This document shows, in pieces, positions 57,762-64,000 of a stretch of DNA of 64,000 bases (position 1 is the stretch's first letter; every line of letters starts with the position of its first letter). A program made the translations under genes and the position numbers. The notes under the pieces were generated by a model that was not told the origin of the DNA, made no database searches, and saw nothing but the letters and a program-made list of their open reading frames with translations. Source of the DNA: Xanthobacter aminoxidans (GTDB lineage: Bacteria > Pseudomonadota > Alphaproteobacteria > Rhizobiales > Xanthobacteraceae); assembly GCF_023571765.1 (NCBI RefSeq), contig NZ_JAMJXC010000003.1, positions 1-64,000 on the forward strand, given 5' to 3'.

Positions 57762-58943
57762 TCAGGCGGAACGGGTGAGCGCCAGCGTGTGCTGGGCGAT
57801 CATCAGTTCTTCGTTGGTGGGGATGACGAAGGCCGCGACGGCGCTGTCCGCCGTGGTGATGCGCGGCCCGTTGGCGGCATTGGCCGCCGGATCGAGGGTG
57901 AGGCCGAAGGGGGCGAGGCGCTCCAGCACGGCGGCGCGCACCTTGGCCGAGTTCTCGCCGATGCCGGCGGTGAAGACGAGCGCGTCGAGCCCGCCCAGCA
58001 CCGCCGCATAGGCGCCGATGAATTTCACGAGGCTATAGACGAAATAGTCCACGGCCAGCCTGTCGTCCGCCGCCGCGCTGTCCTGCAGCACCCGCATGTC
58101 GGCGCTGTCGCCGGAGAGGCCGAGCAGGCCGGACTGGCCGTAGAGCAGTTTTTCCAGCGCGTCGGGCGTGTAGCCGGCGGAACGCAGCAGATAGAAGATC
58201 ACGTCCGCCGGCACGTCGCCGGAGCGGGTCGCCATGGGCAGGCCGGTGAGGCCGGCGAAGGCCATGGATGTCTCGACGCTCCTGCCGTCCAGCATGGCGC
58301 ACGCCGAGGCGCCGCCGCCGAGATGGGCGGCGATGACCCGCCGCGCGCCGGGCGCGACCTTGGGCACTTGCCGGCTGATATAGTCGTAGGAGATGCCGTG
58401 ATAGCCCCAGTGCCGCACGCCGGTGTCGCGCACCGCCTTGGGCAGGGCGTAGATCTGCGCCACCTCCGGCATGGTGCGGTGGAAGGAGGTGTCGAACACC
58501 GCCACCTGCGGCAGGCCGGGAAAGGCCTCGGCGATGGCCCGCGCGCCGCGCACGTTGAACGGCTGGTGCGAGGGCTCCATGGCGGACAGGCCATCGAGAT
58601 AGTCCAGCACCTCGGGCGTGATCCTCGCCGGGCCCTCAAAGCGCGTGCCGCCGAGCACCACGCGGTGGCCGGCCGCCACCACCTTGATGTTGGCCTCGTG
58701 CTGCTCCAGCCACCTCACGATGTAGCCCAGCGCCTCCTTGTGGCTCAGGGCATGGCCGGAACCCCATTCGTGGGCATCGATGGGCTTGCCGTCCGGCTCC
58801 TTGGCGATGAAGTGCGGATCCCCCGCCATGCTGTCGATGCCGCCCCGGCAGAGCAAAGGTGGGTCTTCCGCGTTCGACGTCCCATAGGCGCCGAACTTGA
58901 GGCTGGTGGAGCCGGAATTGACGACCAGAACGGCGTCGGTCAT
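57762..58943 (-). CDS. ackA: Acetate kinase (acetate/propionate/butyrate type)
   Basis: The 393-aa product has VLVVNSGSTSLKFGAYG, FNVRGARAIAEAFPG, HRTMPEVAQIYALPK and VFTAGIGENSAKVRAAVLER, all AckA signatures. It makes ATP and acetate from acetyl phosphate (or the reverse). It is 11 bp after pta. The broad substrate range of the family means butyryl or propionyl phosphate are possible. Confidence 0.94.
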   Translation of the reverse strand: MTDAVLVVNSGSTSLKFGAYGTSNAEDPPLLCRGGIDSMAGDPHFIAKEPDGKPIDAHEWGSGHALSHKEALGYIVRWLEQHEANIKVVAAGHRVVLGGTRFEGPARITPEVLDYLDGLSAMEPSHQPFNVRGARAIAEAFPGLPQVAVFDTSFHRTMPEVAQIYALPKAVRDTGVRHWGYHGISYDYISRQVPKVAPGARRVIAAHLGGGASACAMLDGRSVETSMAFAGLTGLPMATRSGDVPADVIFYLLRSAGYTPDALEKLLYGQSGLLGLSGDSADMRVLQDSAAADDRLAVDYFVYSLVKFIGAYAAVLGGLDALVFTAGIGENSAKVRAAVLERLAPFGLTLDPAANAANGPRITTADSAVAAFVIPTNEELMIAQHTLALTRSA

Positions 58944-58954
58944 GGCAGCCTCGC

Positions 58955-60322
58955 TCAGTCGGCGGTGTGGGGAAGGATGGCGTCGGGCGTGCGCTTGAGC
59001 GCATCGGCGTAGATCACCGCCGCGGCGGCGGAGAAGCGCCGGGCCTCGGCGCTGTCGGCGCGGCTCGTCAGCATCACCGGCACGCGGGCGCCGACCACGA
59101 GGCCGGCGCTCTGGGCGTCGGCCATGAAGCCGAGATTCTTGTAGACCATGTTGCCGGCCTCGATGTTGGGCACCAGCAGCACGTCCGCCGTGCCGGCGAC
59201 GGGCGAGACGATGTGCTTCACCTGCGCCGCCGCGGCATCCACCGCCGCGTCGAGGTCGAGCGGTCCGTCCACGATGCCGCCGACGATCTGGCCCCGATCG
59301 GCCATCTTGGAGAGGATGGCGCCGTCGAGGGTGGCGGGCATCTTGGTGTGCACCATCTCCACCGCCGCCAGCACCGCCACCTTGGGCGTCTCGATGCCCA
59401 GCGCCTTCGCGAGGCCGATGGCGTTCTGGCAGATGTCGCGCTTCTGGTCTGTGTCGGGCGCGATGTTGAGCGCCACATCCGTCACCAGCACGCGGCGGGC
59501 ATAGGTGGGCACGGACATGATGGCGCAATGGCTGAGCAGCCGGCCGGTGCGCAGCCCCGCCTCCTTCGCCATCACGGCGCGAAGCAGCACGTCGGTGTGA
59601 AGGCTACCCTTCATCAGCGCCCCCACCTCGCCCGCGCCGGCCGCAGCGGCGGCCTTGGCGGCCGAGTCTTCCTCGCTCGTGGTGGAGACGACGCGGGCGC
59701 CGGAAAGATCGAGGCCGCCAGATGCGGCGATGCGGCGGATGTCCGCCTCCGGACCGAACAGCACAGGCTTGATGAGCCCGGCGGCGGCAGCATCGAGGGC
59801 GCCGGACAGGGCATCAAGGCTCAAGGGATGGACCACGCCGGTGGGCAGGGGATCGAGCCCCTTGCAGCGCTCCAGCAGCGCCTCCAGCCGATGCTCGGGC
59901 ACGCTGACGCTGATGGCCTTCTCGGGCGCGGCCACGGTGATGGCGGCGGTGGCGACGATGGCGCCGGAGGGCGCGGCGATCGCGCCGTCGAGGCCGAGCG
60001 TGCGGTCCGCCGCGTTCGTTTCGCGGACCGAAAGGGAAACGGTGAGCGGCACGTCGGCCGGCAGCGGCGCGGCGATGCGCACGCTGGAGGCGCGGATGGC
60101 CGCGCCGGGGCCGGGCAGGGAGGTGCCCACCAGGGCGGCGAACAGGGAGGCGGCAAGGCCGGCATCCGCCTGACCCGACCCGGCGCCGGCGAGCATGCCG
60201 GCATCGCCGAAGGCGGCGCCCCAGGCCCGCAGGTCCGGCGTGCGGATGATACGCGTGGCGGACGCACTGTCGCCCGCTTTGATGTCCTCGAACAGACGAT
60301 TGGCGATGGTGGGCACGAACAT
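58955..60322 (-). CDS. pta: Bifunctional MaoC-like/phosphate acetyl(butyryl)transferase
   Basis: The 455-aa product has an N-terminal MaoC-like hotdog domain (about residues 1-135) and a C-terminal PTA/PTB domain with MKGSLHTDVLLRAVMAKEAG (about residues 237-256) and AGNMVYKNLGFMADAQSAGL. This two-domain form, annotated as enoyl-CoA hydratase/phosphate acetyltransferase, is common in Rhizobiales. The MaoC domain has only part of the usual hydratase active site here, so its activity is uncertain. It links acyl-CoA to acyl phosphate, feeding AckA. Confidence 0.9.
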   Translation of the reverse strand: MFVPTIANRLFEDIKAGDSASATRIIRTPDLRAWGAAFGDAGMLAGAGSGQADAGLAASLFAALVGTSLPGPGAAIRASSVRIAAPLPADVPLTVSLSVRETNAADRTLGLDGAIAAPSGAIVATAAITVAAPEKAISVSVPEHRLEALLERCKGLDPLPTGVVHPLSLDALSGALDAAAAGLIKPVLFGPEADIRRIAASGGLDLSGARVVSTTSEEDSAAKAAAAAGAGEVGALMKGSLHTDVLLRAVMAKEAGLRTGRLLSHCAIMSVPTYARRVLVTDVALNIAPDTDQKRDICQNAIGLAKALGIETPKVAVLAAVEMVHTKMPATLDGAILSKMADRGQIVGGIVDGPLDLDAAVDAAAAQVKHIVSPVAGTADVLLVPNIEAGNMVYKNLGFMADAQSAGLVVGARVPVMLTSRADSAEARRFSAAAAVIYADALKRTPDAILPHTAD

Positions 60323-60370
60323 GCCTCCTCGGGCGCGTCACTGGGAGGGAAGGCGAGGAACAGGCGGGCC

Positions 60371-60416
60371 GGGGAAAAGAGAAGTCCGGGCGCGGCGCGG
60401 GGGATGCGCCGCGCCC
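60371..60416 (-). terminator. Intrinsic terminator after the DUF3141 gene (minus strand)
   Basis: GGGCGCGGCGC (60388-60398) and GCGCCGCGCCC (60406-60416) are perfect 11-bp complements with a 7-base loop. On the minus strand CTTCTCTTTTCC follows the stem, giving a T-rich tail. It lies between the DUF3141 stop and pta, so it separates the two transcripts. Confidence 0.75.
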
Positions 60417-60427
60417 GTCTTCCCGGC

Positions 60428-62755
60428 TCAGACGGCTGCGGGGAGGTTCTGGCCGGGCACGGGGGCCGGCGCGGTCTTCACCGCTGCCAGCGCCACGTTC
60501 TTCGGCGCCGAGACGCCGAGGATTTCGGCCAGGCGTTCCACCAGGGCCCGCTCGCCGGGGGTGTAGGTGCCATCCGCCGTGGCGACGCCGACCACCTTGT
60601 TCACCAGATCCTGCCGCTGGCCGGGATCTGTGACCAGACGGGCGATGGCCTCCACCGCCTTCTCCCGTTCCAGGAGCAGGATGTAGAACTGGTCGCGCAC
60701 CAGCGTCTTGAACTCGGGCAGCGAGAGCTGCATCAGCTTCTGCCGCGTCTCGTTGAGCGAGCTGGCGGCCGCCTCGTCCAGCGCGCGTGTCACCGAGAGC
60801 ACGTAGAGCGAGGCGCGCACCAGTGCCTCGTTGAAGCCGCCTTCGGCCACGCGGTCGCGGAACTCGGCGATCTTGCGGTCGCGGAAGGCTTCCTTCTGCG
60901 GGCTGTTGGCCGGCAGCTCGCGGACCTTCTCGTCGAGGTTGAGGCCCAGAAGGCCGTGCAGCACCGGCGAGCCGTAGACGGCGAAGAAGGACTGCTCCAC
61001 CGCCCGGTCGCGCACATCGCGCCAGCCGTCGAGGGCGGCGTTGATCTGGTCGGACCAGAAGTTCTGCGCCGTGACGAAGGGATTGGAGGCGTCCGCCGGC
61101 TTGCGGGCCGTGGTGACGTCGGCGGCGAGCTTCTCCACCCCCTTCATGAGCGGGTTGGTGTCCGCGAACAGGGAGTAGGAGAGCCGCAGCGGATTGAAGC
61201 GGAACAGCGCATCCGCGAGCTGCGGCGTCGCCATCGCCTTCACGACGGGCTGGAGGAAGGTGCGATAGAGCGAGTGATTGATCTCCGACACCCGCCGCGC
61301 AGCGGCGAAGGCGCGATCATCCTCCACGCTGTTGCGGCCATAGGCGCGGATGTCGTCCAGCGAGCGCAGCTCGAAGCGGGAATGCCAGGCCGGGCCACCG
61401 GCCTTCACCTGCTCCTCGGAGGCCGGCTCGATCACCAGCTCGTAGAGGCCGGGGGGCAGGCAGTCGATGAGGTCCATGAGGCGCACCAGCTCCTCGTCCT
61501 CCTTCGCCCCGACCTTGGCCGAGACGAAGATGGCGAGGTGGCCCACCTTCTGGTTCATGCAATAGACGATGGTGCGGCCCTCGGCGCGGATGTCGTCCAC
61601 GTCCCTGTAGAGGTCGAGGATCCAGCCCAGCGTCTGCGGCGGCGGGGAGATGTTGTCGCCCTGCGAGGTGAAGACGATGACCGGCGAGGAGATGTTGCGC
61701 AGGTCGAACACCTTGCCGTCGGTGGAGCGCACCTCGTTGCGGGTGAGCTTGTCGCCGATGAAGAACTCGTCCACCAGGAACTGGATCTCGTCGCCGTTCA
61801 GCTTGATGAAGTCGCCCCACCACTTCTCGAACTCGAGATAGCGCGGGCCTTCCGTGTCCACCTTCGACCAGACGTCATACTGCTTGCCCCACAGCCAGTT
61901 GGCCGGGTTCAGATTGTCGAAGTTCAGGATCAGCCAGGTGCCGTCGAACTTGCCGCCGCCGAGGTCGCTGATGAGGTTGGTCAGCCACGAGCCGCCGAGC
62001 AGGCCGCCGGAATAGCGCATGGGGTTCTTGCCATGCACGCCCTGCCAGTAGGACATGGGCGAGCCCGCCACCATGCAGGGGCCGAACAGGTCCGGCCGCA
62101 GCATCGCCACCATCAGCGTCTGGTAGCCGGCCTGGCAATTGCCGATGGCGAAGGTAGGCGGCGCCTCCGGGTGCATCTGCCGGATCCGCTCGAAGAAGGA
62201 GACCTGCCCTTCCACCACGTCGAGGAAGGTCTGCCCCGGTTCCGGCTCGGCGGCGAAGCCGATGAAGTAGACCGGATGCCCGGTGCCCAGCGCCTCGCCG
62301 ATCTCGCTCTCGGTCTTGAACCCGCCGATGCCCGGCCCCTGCCCGGCGCGCGGGTCCACCACCACCACCGGCCGCTTCCGCGGGTCCACCACCACTCCGG
62401 CGGGGGGGACGATGCGGGACAGGGAGTAGTTGATGGGCCGCGGCAGCGCCCGCCCGCTCACCAGCACCTCATGGTCGAAGGAGAGCACCGTCGCCATGGG
62501 GCGTGAGGTCATATCGTGCTGCTCGTTCCCCCTCCGGCGGAGGAGATCGAGGAAGAGGACCTGGCGCTGGGTGGCGTCCACGAGGTAGGCGCCGAGAGGT
62601 CCGCCCTGACTCGCACCTGAACCCATGCCGAACTGTGGGTTGAATGCCGGTGAAAGTCCCTTCTGGAATGCCGACATCGCGGCGTTCGGGTCGAACGGCA
62701 GCAGGTTCTGGAAGGGGGAAAGGACAGGGGAGGGGGCAGGCGTATCGGCGGCCAT
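60428..62755 (-). CDS. DUF3141 alpha/beta-hydrolase protein, PHA-metabolism-related
   Basis: The 775-aa product has an alpha/beta-hydrolase-like core with FAIGNCQAGYQ near residues 203-211 (Cys207 in a G-x-C-x-x-G elbow, like PhaC's cysteine elbow). A phasin-like N-terminal part (about 1-60) and a C-terminal segment with VGVATADGTYTPGERALVER (about residues 733-752), TerB-like, flank it. DUF3141 proteins occur next to pta-ackA and PHB genes. It could act on hydroxyacyl thioesters, but activity is unknown. The frame from 62815 is shorter-supported than ATG 62755. Confidence 0.88.
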   Translation of the reverse strand: MAADTPAPSPVLSPFQNLLPFDPNAAMSAFQKGLSPAFNPQFGMGSGASQGGPLGAYLVDATQRQVLFLDLLRRRGNEQHDMTSRPMATVLSFDHEVLVSGRALPRPINYSLSRIVPPAGVVVDPRKRPVVVVDPRAGQGPGIGGFKTESEIGEALGTGHPVYFIGFAAEPEPGQTFLDVVEGQVSFFERIRQMHPEAPPTFAIGNCQAGYQTLMVAMLRPDLFGPCMVAGSPMSYWQGVHGKNPMRYSGGLLGGSWLTNLISDLGGGKFDGTWLILNFDNLNPANWLWGKQYDVWSKVDTEGPRYLEFEKWWGDFIKLNGDEIQFLVDEFFIGDKLTRNEVRSTDGKVFDLRNISSPVIVFTSQGDNISPPPQTLGWILDLYRDVDDIRAEGRTIVYCMNQKVGHLAIFVSAKVGAKEDEELVRLMDLIDCLPPGLYELVIEPASEEQVKAGGPAWHSRFELRSLDDIRAYGRNSVEDDRAFAAARRVSEINHSLYRTFLQPVVKAMATPQLADALFRFNPLRLSYSLFADTNPLMKGVEKLAADVTTARKPADASNPFVTAQNFWSDQINAALDGWRDVRDRAVEQSFFAVYGSPVLHGLLGLNLDEKVRELPANSPQKEAFRDRKIAEFRDRVAEGGFNEALVRASLYVLSVTRALDEAAASSLNETRQKLMQLSLPEFKTLVRDQFYILLLEREKAVEAIARLVTDPGQRQDLVNKVVGVATADGTYTPGERALVERLAEILGVSAPKNVALAAVKTAPAPVPGQNLPAAV

Positions 62756-62808
62756 GACGGGCTCCCGTCTCTCGCCGGCCCAACGATTGCGACAGGCCGG
62801 ACGTTGCT

Positions 62809-62822
62809 TTCGCACGTGCGAA
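62809..62822. promoter_or_regulatory. 14-bp perfect palindrome upstream of the DUF3141 gene
   Basis: TTCGCACGTGCGAA is a perfect palindrome 54 bases before the DUF3141 ATG on the minus strand. The weak promoter candidate lies just upstream, so a repressor bound here would block initiation or elongation. The binding protein is unknown. Confidence 0.55.
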
Positions 62823-62946
62823 TGGCCGCAGCTAAGGTCCCGTCTCTCCCTCGGGTCAATTCCGTTGATCTACGGGTGCGGGAGCATCCGTATCTATCCG
62901 GAAAGCCAGCGAAATTTGATGTGGCGCAAGAATGGCGTGCATTCTG

Positions 62947-62957
62947 CTGCACTGCAG
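62947..62957. promoter_or_regulatory. CTGC-N3-GCAG motif, possible PhaR site
   Basis: CTGCACTGCAG matches the CTGC-N3/4-GCAG pattern described for PhaR, the PHB-responsive repressor of phasin genes in Paracoccus. It is embedded in a 13-bp palindrome (62946-62958). It lies about 190 bases before the DUF3141 start. One motif of this length can occur by chance. Confidence 0.4.
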
Positions 62958-63071
62958 CCTGAATTGAGGTTCGCCGCTACCGAAAGCCGGCGTGCACCCT
63001 TGCCATTGCTGGATTGTCGAAATGGCGCCGAGAGCAAAATTTGCCCTGCAGCGGAAGGGCGCCCCGGCGCC

Positions 63072-64000
63072 CTACTGGTCCCTGGGCTTCAGGAAGGACA
63101 GGAGGAAGTTCTCTTCCTTCTTGGGGCCATGCTTCAGCTCGGCCACCACCACCATCTTCTTCACCTCACCGCGTTTGAAGGCGGCAAGGAACTTGTCGTA
63201 GTCCTTGACCGACACGCAGCCGTTGGAATCTCCACGCGGACCAAGGAGATAGGGGTGGGCGAGGATGCCGGCGCGGCCGTACATCCGGCCGGTTCCGATC
63301 GGATTGAGGCGCACCGCCTCGATGCCGTGGAACAGGGATTCGCGCATGGTCAGCTGGTAGGTGTTGGGCGGGGTCGGGCCCACCATGCGCTTGTTGACGG
63401 CACGCACGTCGTCGAAGGTATCGCCGTAGCCAGAATGGGCTTCCAGCCGATCCCCGTTCGGCATGTAAACGACCTTGGCCTTGATGTCGTAGATGGCATA
63501 GCCGCTGCCGGGCGTTGGCAGTGCCGGCTCATCCTCTGAGAGCGTCGGCGTCTCTGGAGCCGGGGCCTGGCTGCCGGGGACGGCAGAGGGCGTGTCGGTC
63601 AGGGAGGCGTCGGGCAGGGAGGCATAGGCGAGGCGCTGGTTCGGCATGGCCGGCTTGCGCAGGGGCAGGGGCACCGCGCCCTGGTCAAACTGTTCCAGCG
63701 CCTTGATTCCGTCAGCGGCAGCCACCTGGTTCCGGTTCAGTGGATTGGCCATGGGCAGCGGCACGACGCGGCCGGTGAGGCGCGCGGAATTGTCCGACGG
63801 TCCAGGCCCGGCGGCAAAGGACCGGCCATCAATGGCCACGTTGGTCAGGTAGATGCTGCCCGGATCGACGCCCAGCGCGCCGGAGCCGACGACGAGCGAA
63901 ATCTCGGTCACGGTCGTTCCCGCGGCCGCCATGCTGAGCTCGCGGACGAGGGGGCGGTTGACGATCTGGGGCGGCGGTGCGGAGACGCCGAACGCGAACG
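63072..64000 (-). CDS. DUF2778 (YkuD-like) L,D-transpeptidase-family protein, N-terminal part missing
   Basis: The frame continues past the window edge: the 22 codons before the internal ATG at 63932 are open and read FAFGVSAPPPQIVNRPLVRE, so the gene is partial. The C-terminal domain has HSGYGDTFDDVRA, GPTPPNTYQLTMRESLFHGI and LAHPYLLGPRGDSNGCVSVK with catalytic Cys in GDSNGCVS. Tlde1-type effectors share this fold and act on peptidoglycan peptides. No immunity or T6SS gene is visible. The Pro-rich middle part is a linker. Confidence 0.85.
   Translation of the reverse strand, partial: FAFGVSAPPPQIVNRPLVRELSMAAAGTTVTEISLVVGSGALGVDPGSIYLTNVAIDGRSFAAGPGPSDNSARLTGRVVPLPMANPLNRNQVAAADGIKALEQFDQGAVPLPLRKPAMPNQRLAYASLPDASLTDTPSAVPGSQAPAPETPTLSEDEPALPTPGSGYAIYDIKAKVVYMPNGDRLEAHSGYGDTFDDVRAVNKRMVGPTPPNTYQLTMRESLFHGIEAVRLNPIGTGRMYGRAGILAHPYLLGPRGDSNGCVSVKDYDKFLAAFKRGEVKKMVVVAELKHGPKKEENFLLSFLKPRDQ

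Larger units (their letters stand above)
62756..63071. other. Regulatory spacer upstream of the DUF3141 gene
   Basis: This 316-bp gap holds no gene. It contains the palindromes at 62809-62822 and 62947-62957 and AT-richer stretches. On the minus strand TTGACC with 18 bp to TTAGCT is a weak promoter candidate. The downstream part is the 3' flank of the DUF2778 gene. Confidence 0.6.

Noticed and set aside
63072-63932. T6SS effector call for the DUF2778 protein
   Set aside because: Only the domain is seen; no T6SS, VgrG, PAAR or immunity gene is present to support secretion.

Overview
The window is a GC-rich (roughly 65-70 % by eye) alphaproteobacterial chromosome segment. The ribosomal-protein order, the alpha-type gene content (an ATP12 chaperone gene, ParE, PHB synthase, a pta-ackA pair with a MaoC-like domain on Pta, a DUF3141 protein) and the codon use point to Rhizobiales/Hyphomicrobiales. 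A member of the Xanthobacteraceae (Xanthobacter, Azorhizobium or Ancylobacter-like) is my best inference. I could not search a database, so family names rest on motifs and remembered sequences.

Region 1 (1-15.6 kb, + strand) is the S10-spc-alpha super-cluster. It runs from the tail of tuf through rpsJ-rplCDWB-rpsS-rplV-rpsC-rplP-rpmC-rpsQ, rplNXE-rpsNH-rplFR-rpsE-rpmD-rplO, secY-adk, an 85-aa WDPIG-type protein, rpsM-rpsK-rpoA-rplQ, and ends at a strong terminator. It is interrupted by gaps that carry hairpins or promoter-like sequences (rpsQ/rplN, rplE/rpsN, rplO/secY, adk/rpsM, rpsM/rpsK).

Region 2 (15.7-30.4 kb) holds housekeeping and accessory genes: a DegP-like protease, rarA, a small toxin-antitoxin pair, crcB, a pseudouridine synthase, a secreted protein, a TRAP transporter QM pair without its binding protein, a zinc-ribbon membrane protein, a HAD phosphatase, an ATP12-type F1-ATPase assembly chaperone, a TfoX-N protein preceded by a 34-bp tandem repeat, a DEAD-box RNA helicase with a charged repetitive tail, and an MFS transporter.

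Region 3 (30.4-42 kb) has parE and recJ in divergent orientation, a DUF1275 membrane protein, a ParA-type ATPase with a small basic-tailed partner, two tandemly duplicated GntP-family permeases, a near-leaderless ArsR-type regulator followed by a histidine-rich protein built from two repeats, and argC.

Region 4 (42-52.8 kb) covers central and amino-acid metabolism: glpX, hom and an AlaC-like aminotransferase on the minus strand, a small lipoprotein, phaC (PHB synthase), thrC, an M16 processing-type peptidase and a RimJ-like acetyltransferase. Two families of dispersed palindromic repeats fill the gaps.

Region 5 (53-64 kb, minus strand) contains a XoxF-like PQQ dehydrogenase with the lanthanide-type Asp-X-Asp motif, an apparent pta-ackA-P-type H+-ATPase operon, a DUF3141 alpha/beta-hydrolase protein with possible PhaR-like sites upstream, and a DUF2778 L,D-transpeptidase-like protein cut by the window edge. 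PhaC, DUF3141 and Pta-AckA suggest a link between PHB turnover and acyl-CoA/acetate metabolism. I saw no rRNA, tRNA, CRISPR, prophage or intact insertion sequence.
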